Below are positions 23,046 to 30,466 of a DNA stretch of 30,466 bases, piece by piece. Within the stretch, counting starts at the first letter, position 1. Each line of letters starts with the position of its first letter. Below the pieces are notes generated by a model. It was given only the letters and a program-made list of their open reading frames with translations, ran no database searches and had not been told where the DNA came from. A program made the position numbers and the translations under genes. Source of the DNA: Chitinophagaceae bacterium UBA2789 (GTDB taxonomy: Bacteria > Bacteroidota > Bacteroidia > Chitinophagales > Chitinophagaceae); assembly GCA_002352145.1 (NCBI GenBank), contig DEHX01000139.1, forward strand, positions 67,244 through 97,709. Direction: 5' to 3'.

Positions 23046-24908
23046 CTATTCATTACAACTAATACAAGGACCTTTATCGGTATAAATCACAAAAATGCCG
23101 GACGAAGGAAACCGCTGATCGTATTTTTCACTGCAGCCTGCTGTTACATAATTTCCATATCTTGATAACATTGGTCTGGCTGTACTTCCGTAAGTTGATG
23201 TTGTTATTGGTATTATTCTCCCGTCCTGTGTACTTTGAATTACAATATTTCCTTTTGGAACACCAAGATTGGTGGCATTGGTATTATAAGCAATCCAGCT
23301 GCCATCGTAACTGATGCCAATACGTTCACCCTGCCCGACTGGGCTGTCACCATTCGGTTCAGAAAGGTCATTGGCTTTGGTTACCCGTTTTACATGATCG
23401 GTCAAGGTATTATAAATAAAAATATCCTGGGCATTGTTTTTATCTTCTGCGTTTTCCATATTTGTAGCGGTGGTGGCAAACACAACAAACTCTCCATTCC
23501 CGGAAATGGATGGCCAAACCACCCTGCTGGAGCTTTCAGTTCCCTGGTTTCTTTCACCACCTGAAGCTGTCATACTTATCCTTTTAAGTGCAGGAGCACC
23601 TCTTTGCCATAAGAAAATATCCCACAGGTTATTGACGTCATTTTTTACAAGCCGGCTAGTATAGGCACAAAAAGCAATTTTCGTTCCGTCATCCGAAATA
23701 GAGGGTGCATATCCGCCAGCTGCTTTCCCGGTTTCAAAATCTTTTGTGATAAACGCTGTGCTGCCGCCATTAACATCACATACATAGACATTCGGAGTAT
23801 TAAATACAGGTTCCAGTTTTACAATATCGCTGGCATTGGAAGTATAGGCAATTGTACTTCCGTCGCCGGAAATAACCGGCTCATAGCTTTCACCGTTAGC
23901 AGTAGTTCCTGAGATTGACTTGCTAATTAGTGTCAGTTGTTCTGTTGTTTTATCCCATAGGTAAATATCACGAACGGTATTATTATCCGTTCCGGAAAAG
24001 TTAGTGGCATAGGTTTCAAATACTATAAAACGGCCATCTGTTGATATAGAAGGCGAAAAGCTGTTCCCATTGCCCTGCTCGCCAGTTGCTGATTTGCTTA
24101 TTAATTTTGTTATACCTGCTTTTCTGTCTCTCCAAAAGATCTGCCGGTAATTACCATTGGAACCGTCAATATTTTTTCCATACATCACAAAAGCAACATA
24201 ACGGGCTTCATCTTCTCCTTTACCGCCTATTACTGGCATTGAGCTTTCATAATAAGTATTAAAAATTTTATTGTCACTACTTCGGGTCACTAAATCAAAC
24301 CGATGCTGTGGTGCCGGCGGGTTTGTGGAGGTAACTTTACGGCAATCTGCCTGCACAGTAATGCTGTTTTCTCCGACAATACCCTGGTTAAAGCTTAATC
24401 TGCATTGTCTTGGTCCTTCAGTCTGGCTGATAAGGTAGTCATCACCTCTTGGATATCCTCCTAAATTAGTTGTTGTTGAAATTGGAATATTATATGTTCT
24501 CCGGTAATTATCACTAAACTTGAAAGTTTCACCCTGCTCTACACCTATAACTTTTAATTTATAAATTGTTAACGGAGGGTGACCGCAATTTGCCATCAAT
24601 AATTTATCCTCGTTCCCCATCGTACCTCTTTGCTGGTCCAGAAATGTCACTGGTCTAGGGCCGGATAATTGGCTTATACTATAAGGTTGCCCTGCCTGAT
24701 ATTCCTTTGAAAAATAAACAGCAGGATGCTGAAAATCCAATACAATTGTTTGCTCTCCATTGGTAAATTCAAATCTCTCTTTATTGGAATAAATGCTGCT
24801 GGCATAGGAAATTCCTAGTTTAACTTTTTGTGCAGGGGAGCGGAAATTCAGTAAAAGAAGCAAAGCTGTAATTAAGGCTTTGCCTTTAAACGAATTTAGT
24901 TTTGGCAT
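23046..24908 (-). CDS. Secreted PD40/TolB-type beta-propeller protein
   Basis: A 620-residue exported protein. A signal peptide (ALITALLLLL core, ending near SPAQ) is followed by an N-terminal domain of about 165 residues with several cysteines. Then come propeller blades of the PD40 type: SFSPSISTDGRFIVFET, SYEPVISGDGSTIAYTS, GYAPSISDDGTKIAFCA and VWPSISGNGEFVVFATT, each followed by DIYLWD- or DIFLWQ-like strands. At least five blades are visible, between about 205 and 595. The end contains CISC. Such proteins are usually periplasmic or surface binding modules; the ligand is unknown. No T9SS C-terminal sorting domain is evident. Not TolB itself: no Tol genes are adjacent. Confidence 0.85.
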   Translation of the reverse strand: MPKLNSFKGKALITALLLLLNFRSPAQKVKLGISYASSIYSNKERFEFTNGEQTIVLDFQHPAVYFSKEYQAGQPYSISQLSGPRPVTFLDQQRGTMGNEDKLLMANCGHPPLTIYKLKVIGVEQGETFKFSDNYRRTYNIPISTTTNLGGYPRGDDYLISQTEGPRQCRLSFNQGIVGENSITVQADCRKVTSTNPPAPQHRFDLVTRSSDNKIFNTYYESSMPVIGGKGEDEARYVAFVMYGKNIDGSNGNYRQIFWRDRKAGITKLISKSATGEQGNGNSFSPSISTDGRFIVFETYATNFSGTDNNTVRDIYLWDKTTEQLTLISKSISGTTANGESYEPVISGDGSTIAYTSNASDIVKLEPVFNTPNVYVCDVNGGSTAFITKDFETGKAAGGYAPSISDDGTKIAFCAYTSRLVKNDVNNLWDIFLWQRGAPALKRISMTASGGERNQGTESSSRVVWPSISGNGEFVVFATTATNMENAEDKNNAQDIFIYNTLTDHVKRVTKANDLSEPNGDSPVGQGERIGISYDGSWIAYNTNATNLGVPKGNIVIQSTQDGRIIPITTSTYGSTARPMLSRYGNYVTAGCSEKYDQRFPSSGIFVIYTDKGPCISCNE

Positions 24909-24997
24909 AGAAATGCGGTTTAATTTTGAATTAGTAAATCACCGTCTTTTTTTATTCTGATTACTTTGTCGATTTCCTTCTGGGCTCAGCATGTTGC

Positions 24998-26350
24998 TTA
25001 CTCAAAATCTTCATATAGCAGGTATTTCTTTCTTATGAGTTTAAATTCCCCCAGCTTTGGTTCCCAGGTTTTCCTGATATCATCTTCAGTTTTTCCGGAT
25101 CTGATCTGCTGCCACAATTCATTATTCCCTGCCAGCTTGGTAAAGAATGACTGTTCCATGTTGCCAGATTTGGGCAAAATAAAGAAACTGTCTTTTTGAG
25201 GAAATAGTTTATATGCTTCCAACAGCCACTTTATTTGCACTTTATCATCCACCAGGTTCAGCACTTCGGATGTACTGCCACTAAGATCCCATCCATAACA
25301 AACCTGTCCTTTTAATTTAGGTTGCTTGGCACCGTCATTGGGCATGGGTGTAAATGAATAAAGATCTTTTGGTAAGGAGGGGTGTCCAAATACCTGGAAT
25401 TGTTTGTCAGTACCTCTTCCTTCACTTAAAACCGTTCCTTCAAAGAAGCAGGTGGAGGGGTACAGGTATATTGATTGAATGTTCGGCAGGTTGGGGGAGG
25501 GTTTGATGGGCAGCACATATTTACTCTTGTGCGTATAGTTCTGGCATTTTATAATCTGGAAATGAAATGGGGTGTCCAGGTGATGCTGTTGTACGGTTTT
25601 GAAATAATTAGCATAGGCATTGGCCTTTTCAGAAAGGAGGTTTTCACCGGTCAGCATCATGGCATATTCGGCAATGGTCATTCCATATACAATGGGGACT
25701 GGTTGCATGCCAACAAAAGATTTATACTTTTTATCCAATACCGGCCCGTCTACATAATGACCATTGGGATTAGGCCTGTCGAGTAACAGCAATGGCTTTT
25801 TCAATTCAAAGGCAGCCTCCATAAATTCTTCCAGCGACGAAATAAATGTATAGAAACGTACACCTACATCCTGTATGTCAAAAAGCAATACATCCACATC
25901 TTTTACATCTTCTGCAGAAGGCCGTCTCTTATTGCCATAGAGGGAGATGACGGGTATACCGGTTTTTTCATCAATATAATTACCAACTTTTTCGCCTGCA
26001 TCAGCGGTGCCTCTAAAACCATGTTCGGGTCCAAAAATCACTTTTATATCAATGCCAAGGCTTCTTAATGTGTCAACCAGGTGAGTATTGCCCACCATCG
26101 AGGTTTGATTGGCAAAAACACCTATTTTTTTCCCTTTGATCAATGGCAGGTAAACGTTCACTCTCTCAGCTCCTGCAGTTATTTTCAACTGTACTGCCGG
26201 TGGGGGTGGTGGTGGCGGCGGAGGAGGAGGAGGTGGTGGTGGTGGTTCCGATGTTTTAGGTGTGGAGGTTGATGGTTTTTTTTGTCCCGATGTGATATCA
26301 GATAGACCTAATAGAAGAATCAGGACAAAAGCTATCTTCAAATATTTCAT
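24998..26350 (-). CDS. Exo-beta-N-acetylmuramidase NamZ-like (DUF1343), with poly-proline linker
   Basis: DUF1343 includes NamZ, which releases terminal MurNAc from peptidoglycan fragments. The 450 residues start with a signal peptide (MKYLKIAFVLILLLGLSDIT), then a Pro/Ser/Thr linker with 16 consecutive prolines (36-51). The catalytic module follows with GVFANQTSMVG, IFGPEHGFRGTADAG (about 105-119), LLFDIQDVGVRFYTF, LLLDRPNPNG and EGRGTDKQF, all conserved family blocks. No lipobox Cys is seen, so the protein is probably periplasmic or secreted. The ATG at 26350 is preferred to a GTG at 26359. The nearby LysM protein also points to wall metabolism, but no sugar-kinase or MurNAc-recycling genes are adjacent. 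Confidence 0.9.
   Translation of the reverse strand: MKYLKIAFVLILLLGLSDITSGQKKPSTSTPKTSEPPPPPPPPPPPPPPPPAVQLKITAGAERVNVYLPLIKGKKIGVFANQTSMVGNTHLVDTLRSLGIDIKVIFGPEHGFRGTADAGEKVGNYIDEKTGIPVISLYGNKRRPSAEDVKDVDVLLFDIQDVGVRFYTFISSLEEFMEAAFELKKPLLLLDRPNPNGHYVDGPVLDKKYKSFVGMQPVPIVYGMTIAEYAMMLTGENLLSEKANAYANYFKTVQQHHLDTPFHFQIIKCQNYTHKSKYVLPIKPSPNLPNIQSIYLYPSTCFFEGTVLSEGRGTDKQFQVFGHPSLPKDLYSFTPMPNDGAKQPKLKGQVCYGWDLSGSTSEVLNLVDDKVQIKWLLEAYKLFPQKDSFFILPKSGNMEQSFFTKLAGNNELWQQIRSGKTEDDIRKTWEPKLGEFKLIRKKYLLYEDFE
26198..26245 (-). repeat. CCN trinucleotide tract coding 16 prolines
   Basis: Sixteen consecutive proline codons in the NamZ-like gene, in blocks: four CCA, four CCT, two CCG, three CCA, then CCC, CCA and CCG in coding order. 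The minus strand is therefore rich in pyrimidines. Blocks of identical triplets suggest growth by slippage; the mixed codons would limit it. Confidence 0.95.
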
Positions 26351-26474
26351 GCTGAACACTTTTTTAGCTTTTCAAAGTACAAAATATTCAGTTAGAAGCT
26401 ACCAAAACTTTAATAGTTGCATATTGTTTATTGACCTACCTTGCGCTTTATTTATTTATCAAAAAAGCAACTAA

Positions 26475-26930
26475 ATGGCACAAGTAAAAAGTGGTGATAA
26501 GGTAAAAGTGCATTATCACGGTAAACTGATCACAGGTGAAACGTTTGACTCTTCAGCGGGCCGGGAACCACTCGAATTTGAAGTGGGCAGTGGGATGGTT
26601 ATCAAAGGTTTTGATGAAGGTGTAACAGGTATGGCGGTTGGTGAAAAAAAGACGATCAATATTCCTTTCAATGAAGCATACGGTCCCCGTAACCCGGAGA
26701 TGGTTATAGATATGCCGAAAGAAAGATTCCCTGAAGACATGGAGGTAGAAGTGGGAATGCCCCTGGTGATGAGTGACGGGCAAGGACAGCAGTTCCAGGT
26801 TACTATTGTGGAGATTAAAGAAACTTCTGTTGTACTGGATGCCAATCATCCGCTGGCCGGCAAAGATCTTGTCTTTGACCTGGAACTGGTAGAGATCGTT
26901 GGCGGTAGTCCGCTGATCATTATGCCTTAA
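26475..26930 (+). CDS. FKBP-type peptidyl-prolyl cis-trans isomerase (SlyD-like)
   Basis: Speeds proline isomerisation and often acts as a chaperone. The 151 residues begin with the FKBP strand VKVHYHGKLITGETFDSS and continue with EFEVGSGMVIKGFDEGVTGM, the active-site region. An insert-in-flap region (about 70-120) and the C-terminal DANHPLAGKDLVFDLELVEI follow, the order of SlyD proteins. The His/Cys-rich metal tail of E. coli SlyD is absent. No signal peptide, so cytoplasmic. A possible promoter is TTG at 26417-26419 with TACCTTG at 26437-26443, 17 bases apart. A bidirectional terminator follows. Confidence 0.94.
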   Translation: MAQVKSGDKVKVHYHGKLITGETFDSSAGREPLEFEVGSGMVIKGFDEGVTGMAVGEKKTINIPFNEAYGPRNPEMVIDMPKERFPEDMEVEVGMPLVMSDGQGQQFQVTIVEIKETSVVLDANHPLAGKDLVFDLELVEIVGGSPLIIMP

Positions 26931-26951
26931 TGCAGGTACATAATTGAGATA

Positions 26952-26983
26952 AAAAAAGTTCAGAGCTGGCTCTGAACTTTTTT
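26952..26983. terminator. Bidirectional terminator between FKBP and membrane-protein genes
   Basis: AAAAAAGTTCAGAG (26952-26965) pairs with CTCTGAACTTTTTT (26970-26983), a 14-bp stem around CTGG. T runs are on both strands. It lies between two convergent genes and can end both transcripts. Confidence 0.92.
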
Positions 26984-27002
26984 ATTTACAGTTAGATGAT
27001 TT

Positions 27003-27554
27003 TTATTTTTTGTTCAGCCACCAGCCAAGCCAGATGCCTACTAATCCCCATGCCACCAGCGAATCAATTAAATGACCCGTTAGAGTTTCAGTAGGAGTTT
27101 GAAACCAGTTATGCTGGGTATAAGGCCCCCATAAAAAAGTAACCAAACCCAACGCTACTGCCCCTGCAAAAATTCGCATGCCCTTAGGAGTTCCGCCACG
27201 GGTCAAAATGTAGATCAGGGAAAAGACTAGGAAAAGATCGACCAGGAAACCCCGTATCATCGGCCTTGCCATATCATGCTTATAGGCTGTTTTATACATG
27301 ACGGTTGCCCATGGCTTGCCATCCATTTTTTGGCCCAGTTCCATTGCTTCTTTCTCCGGAGTCCCGGGTGGAACAGTAGGCAACATATAAATACCATCTT
27401 CTTTTAATGCGGAACTCAGGTAGTTCAACACACTATCCTGACCGGAAGTGTATTTTGCTTCAGCTTCATGCAGTTTTAGCATTGTCCATGACAGAAATTG
27501 CCATCCAAAGAGCAGAACAGCCCCTACCAGGGAGCCGATTAACCATTTTTTCAT
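27003..27554 (-). CDS. Hypothetical integral membrane protein
   Basis: Function not recognised. The 183 residues have an N-terminal hydrophobic helix (about 4-24), a hydrophilic loop of about 75 residues with PTVPPGTPEKEAMELGQK, and then three hydrophobic segments: FLVDLFLVFSLIYILT, IFAGAVALGLVTFLWG and LIDSLVAWGLVGIWLGWW. Four transmembrane helices with a large, probably periplasmic, loop between the first two. Similar proteins are conserved hypotheticals in Bacteroidota. Single-gene unit on the minus strand; it ends against the shared bidirectional terminator. A near-match -7, TACCTTTT, is at 27580-27587 (minus strand). Confidence 0.75.
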   Translation of the reverse strand: MKKWLIGSLVGAVLLFGWQFLSWTMLKLHEAEAKYTSGQDSVLNYLSSALKEDGIYMLPTVPPGTPEKEAMELGQKMDGKPWATVMYKTAYKHDMARPMIRGFLVDLFLVFSLIYILTRGGTPKGMRIFAGAVALGLVTFLWGPYTQHNWFQTPTETLTGHLIDSLVAWGLVGIWLGWWLNKK

Positions 27555-27665
27555 TGTAGTTGGTTTTTTGGTGAGGAATAAAAGGTAGTGATATTCCTTC
27601 TTTTGGTCAAGTGTTTTTCACTGACCCTCTTTTAGTCGTATATTCGATGCCCCTAATAAATAGTT

Positions 27666-28913
27666 ATGTTTCAAAACTATAAGTTCACAGCCGCCGAAAG
27701 ATTTATGCGGTATGTACAAATAGATACACAAAGCGATCCGCAATCTGATACTTATCCTTCTACTGATAAACAAAAAAACCTCAGCAGTTTACTGGCTGAA
27801 GAGCTGAAGGCCATGGGTATTGTAGATGCACACATGGATGAATATGGTTATGTATATGCCACCATTCCGGCAACTACTGATAAGAAAGTACCGGTAATAT
27901 GTTTTTGCGCCCATGTGGACACAGCACCTGATTGCAGCGGTACGGGTGTAAAACCATTGCTGCATAAAAATTACAAAGGACAGGATTTCATTTTGCCCGA
28001 TGATAAAACACAGGTACTTAAAATAAGTGAGTATCCTTACCTGAAAACACAGTTGGGTAATGATATCATTACTGCCTCGGGAACAACATTACTGGGAGCT
28101 GATGATAAAGCAGGTGTGGCAGAGATCATGGATTTGGCTAATTTTCTGATGAGCCACCGGGAGTTAAAACACGGGGCTATCAAAATATTGTTTACACCTG
28201 ATGAAGAAGTGGGTAAGGGTACGGCAAAAGTTGACCTGAAAAAACTAGGTGCTGATTTTGGCTACACATTGGATGGAGGTGATGCCGGATCGCTGGAGGA
28301 TGAAACATTCAGCGCAGACGGGGTAAAAGTGATCATCCATGGGGTGATTGCCCACCCGGGATATGCAAAAGGGAAAATGATAAATGCCTTAAAAATTGCC
28401 GGTGAGATACTGGCTGCTTTGCCCAAGGACAGGCTTTCACCAGAATCAACAGACGGCAAAAGAGGTTTTATTCACCCGGTAAGGGTGGAGGGAATAGCAG
28501 AAAAATGCACCATCGAGTTCATCATCCGGGATTTTGAAACAGATGGTCTAAAAAAGAAGGAAGATTACCTGCGGACACAGATAGAGGAAAGGATGCGAAC
28601 TTATCCCAAGGCATCATTTGAATTTATTGTTACGGAACAATACCGCAATATGAAGGAAGTGCTGGATCTAAACCCGCATGTTGTGGATTATGCAAAGGAA
28701 GCTATTAACCGTGCCGGCCTAATATTGAAGATGGAAAGCATCCGTGGTGGTACAGATGGCAGCCGTCTCTCCTTTATGGGTTTGCCTTGCCCGAATCTTT
28801 TTGCCGGTGAGCAGGGTATACATTCCAAACTGGAGCATATCAGTGTACAGGATATGAATAAAGCCGTAGAAACAATGGTACACCTTGTTATGATCTGCGA
28901 GGAAAGAAGTTAA
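27666..28913 (+). CDS. pepT: Peptidase T (tripeptide aminopeptidase)
   Basis: An M20 metallopeptidase that removes the N-terminal residue from tripeptides in the cytoplasm. Seen in 415 residues: CAHVDTAPDCSG (His83 ligand, Asp85), LLGADDKAGVAEI (bridging Asp146), FTPDEEVGKG (catalytic Glu180 and ligand Glu181), LDGGDAGSLEDE, the dimerisation-domain region IHGVIAHPGYAKGKM, and SIRGGTDGSRLSFMG. A late His ligand is in GIHSKLEH. Length agrees with E. coli PepT (408). A near-match -7, TATATTCG, is at 27639-27646. It precedes the SPFH gene by 31 bases, so the two may share a transcript. Confidence 0.96.
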   Translation: MFQNYKFTAAERFMRYVQIDTQSDPQSDTYPSTDKQKNLSSLLAEELKAMGIVDAHMDEYGYVYATIPATTDKKVPVICFCAHVDTAPDCSGTGVKPLLHKNYKGQDFILPDDKTQVLKISEYPYLKTQLGNDIITASGTTLLGADDKAGVAEIMDLANFLMSHRELKHGAIKILFTPDEEVGKGTAKVDLKKLGADFGYTLDGGDAGSLEDETFSADGVKVIIHGVIAHPGYAKGKMINALKIAGEILAALPKDRLSPESTDGKRGFIHPVRVEGIAEKCTIEFIIRDFETDGLKKKEDYLRTQIEERMRTYPKASFEFIVTEQYRNMKEVLDLNPHVVDYAKEAINRAGLILKMESIRGGTDGSRLSFMGLPCPNLFAGEQGIHSKLEHISVQDMNKAVETMVHLVMICEERS

Positions 28914-28944
28914 TCGTAAATTGCATTAATCAAAAACACATATT

Positions 28945-29886
28945 ATGGACTTTTCAAAATTTTTATCAGAATACTGGTGGGCCATTGTACTGGTCATCAT
29001 TTTTTTCAGTGGTTTATTTACCATCAACCAGGGTTATATTGGTGTAATTACCATGTTCGGTAAATATCGCAGGGTGGCAAGACCCGGTCTGAATTTTAAA
29101 ATACCGCTGCTGGAAAATGTTTTCAGAAAAGTTTCTATACAGAACCGTTCTGTTGAACTGGAGTTTCAGGCAGTAACGGCTGACCAGGCTAATGTGTATT
29201 TCAAAAGCATGCTTTTATATTCAGTACAGAATTCGGAGGAAGAGACTATCAAAAAAGTGGCATTTAAATTTATTAGTGATAAGGACCTGATGCAGGCCCT
29301 TATCAGAACTATTGAAGGAAATATCAGGGCTTATGTGGCAACCAAAAAACAGGCTGAGATATTAGGTCTCAGAAGGGAAATTGTGGAGTTTGTTAAAGAA
29401 CATGTTGATCAAAGCCTGGAAGGCTGGGGTTACCACCTGCAGGATCTGCAGATCAATGATATTACCTTCGATAAGATGATCCTTGACTCTATGAGTAAGG
29501 TGGTGGCATCTAATAACCTGAAAGCTGCTGCGGAGAATGAAGGACAGGCATTACTGATCACTAAAACAAAACAAGCAGAGGCAGATGGTAATGCGATCAA
29601 GATTGCTGCAGAAGCTGAGAAAGAAGCGGCCCGCCTCCGTGGCCAGGGTGTGGCATTATTCAGAAGGGAAGTGGCACAGGGTATGACTGAAGCTGCAGAG
29701 CAAATGAAGCAGGCCAACCTCGATACCAATGTGATCCTTTTCAGTATGTGGACAGAAGCTATTAAGAACTTTGCTGAATATGGCAAGGGTAATGTGATAT
29801 TCCTGGATGGAAGTCCGGATGGAATGGAAGGTACCATGAAGCAAATACAGGCTTTGATGGTGAAGCAGGCGGGTACAAAGCAATAA
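28945..29886 (+). CDS. SPFH/Band 7 (prohibitin-stomatin) membrane protein
   Basis: A membrane-scaffold protein of the SPFH superfamily. The 313 residues have one N-terminal membrane helix (WWAIVLVIIFFSGLFTI, about 11-27), then GYIGVITMFGKYRRVARPGL and PLLENVFRKVSIQNRSVEL, typical of the PHB domain (about 30-190). An Ala/Glu/Lys-rich coiled coil (about 195-250) contains EGQALLITKTKQAEADGNA. A short C-terminal domain ends IQALMVKQAGTKQ. The DUF4381/NfeD partner often seen with other SPFH classes is not adjacent. Role in membrane microdomains or protease control is inferred from the family. Confidence 0.92.
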   Translation: MDFSKFLSEYWWAIVLVIIFFSGLFTINQGYIGVITMFGKYRRVARPGLNFKIPLLENVFRKVSIQNRSVELEFQAVTADQANVYFKSMLLYSVQNSEEETIKKVAFKFISDKDLMQALIRTIEGNIRAYVATKKQAEILGLRREIVEFVKEHVDQSLEGWGYHLQDLQINDITFDKMILDSMSKVVASNNLKAAAENEGQALLITKTKQAEADGNAIKIAAEAEKEAARLRGQGVALFRREVAQGMTEAAEQMKQANLDTNVILFSMWTEAIKNFAEYGKGNVIFLDGSPDGMEGTMKQIQALMVKQAGTKQ

Positions 29887-29905
29887 TTAATTAGTCAATT
29901 GGTTT

Positions 29906-29944
29906 ATGGTGCGGTCCTATATTTAAGACCGCACCATTTTTTTT
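29906..29944 (+). terminator. Rho-independent terminator after the SPFH gene
   Basis: ATGGTGCGGTC (29906-29916) pairs with GACCGCACCAT (29927-29937) around a 10-base loop, followed by T residues to 29944. The rest of the gap to 30137 holds no recognised element apart from TACTTTTA at 30111-30118, one base off the -7 consensus. Confidence 0.92.
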
Positions 29945-30137
29945 GGTAGATATGCCTGTTCAACAAATAAGCCAGTTAACCAATTCCCCATCCTGTTAAA
30001 TAACTCTAAAACTTCCATCAGCAGTACAACGTGGCATTATTTTTCTCGTTCTGGGTGATGTTATTCAGAACTGTTGATAAAGGCTGAATATTATTTAGTA
30101 GTCAACACCCTACTTTTACACCTAAAGAAAAAAAGCT

Positions 30138-30466
30138 ATGATCGACCTTTTACAGATTGCTGATTCAGTACAAAAAGCCACACAATTTGCAGCAGGAGAT
30201 ACCAATCACGACGGACATTTAAGTTTTTTTGAATTATTGAAAATGGGAGGCTGGATCATGATTCCCCTGGCCCTAATGATGCTGCTGGCAGTTTATGTCT
30301 TTGCTGAAAGAACCATTGCTATCCGCAATGCCGGAAAGATCGACAGTAATTTCATGAATATTATCCGGGATAACATCGTAAGCGGCAACATCACCGCCGC
30401 AAGAAACTTTGCCAAAAATAATAATACACCGGTTGCCCGGATTGTAGATAAAGGAATTCAGCGGAT
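30138..30466 (+). CDS. MotA/TolQ/ExbB proton-channel family protein (3' truncated by window)
   Basis: The first 109 residues of an ExbB/TolQ-like protein, which with ExbD and TonB drives outer-membrane transport by the proton gradient. Seen: an N-terminal helix (DLLQIADSVQKATQFAA), then DTNHDGHLSFFE (21-32), a complete EF-hand-type loop. GGWIMIPLALMMLLAVYVFAER (about 37-58) follows, the first membrane helix with the conserved ExbB pattern ending in an ER motif. Then comes a cytoplasmic region RNAGKIDSNFMNIIRDNI. ExbB N-termini face the periplasm, so the loop would too. Bacteroidota usually code exbD and tonB just downstream; these lie outside the window. Confidence 0.9.
   Translation, partial: MIDLLQIADSVQKATQFAAGDTNHDGHLSFFELLKMGGWIMIPLALMMLLAVYVFAERTIAIRNAGKIDSNFMNIIRDNIVSGNITAARNFAKNNNTPVARIVDKGIQR

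Noticed and set aside
26081..26272. Plus-strand ORF rich in Trp/Arg over the proline tract
   Set aside because: It is the antisense translation of the CCN repeat (TGG/CGG/AGG) in the NamZ-like gene and has no other support.

Overview
The window looks like chromosomal DNA of a Bacteroidota bacterium, most likely of the Chitinophagaceae. This is inferred from protein sequence character, moderate-to-low GC, weak Shine-Dalgarno signals, and several matches to the Bacteroidota -7 promoter element TAnnTTTG upstream of genes. No rRNA, tRNA, CRISPR array, insertion sequence or phage gene was recognised. Almost all of the window is housekeeping or conserved accessory gene content. No gene-free stretch exceeds 300 bases; the longest is about 250 bases, before the last gene.

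Layout. 1-2838 (+): C-terminal half of secY, a strong terminator, map, and an HI0933-type flavoprotein. 2840-3802 (-): an acyltransferase. 4002-5918 (+): rpsA with its own promoter, leader hairpin and terminator. 6048-6824 (+): a second acyltransferase. 6825-7340 (-): an acyl-CoA thioesterase. 7382-11263: a photolyase/cryptochrome neighbourhood with five genes on both strands. These are an FAD-domain-only photolyase relative, a TIGR03643/DUF2805 protein, a DUF2256 zinc-finger microprotein, a photolyase-related protein of the FeS-BCP type, and a short-chain dehydrogenase. 11350-12977: proline dehydrogenase (+) and a small acidic protein (-). 13134-15267 (+): thyA, folA and a methyltransferase. 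15391-18253 (+): a split-subunit proton-translocating transhydrogenase (pntA1, pntA2, pntB). 18291-20655 (+): an RsmF-like rRNA methyltransferase and a secreted LysM protein. 20652-26350 (-): fmt, two secreted proteins and a NamZ-type exo-muramidase. 26475-26930 (+): an FKBP prolyl isomerase. 27003-27554 (-): a membrane protein. 27666-29886 (+): pepT and an SPFH protein. The window ends inside an ExbB/TolQ-type proton-channel gene.

How genes work together. SecY, Map, S1, Fmt and the rRNA methyltransferase serve protein synthesis and export. ThyA makes dihydrofolate that FolA reduces again. The three Pnt proteins form one membrane enzyme that makes NADPH. NamZ, the LysM protein and the secreted propeller protein act at the cell envelope.

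Most interesting region: the photolyase neighbourhood. Its genes are packed with shared stop codons and an ATGA overlap. The photolyase-related protein has only three cysteines in total, so it cannot hold the four-cysteine Fe-S cluster typical of its family. The SDR lacks the catalytic serine. The FAD-domain protein has no N-terminal antenna domain but has a long C-terminal extension. A 50-residue DUF2256 gene is easily missed. A second curiosity is an EF-hand-type calcium loop at the N-terminus of the ExbB-like protein.
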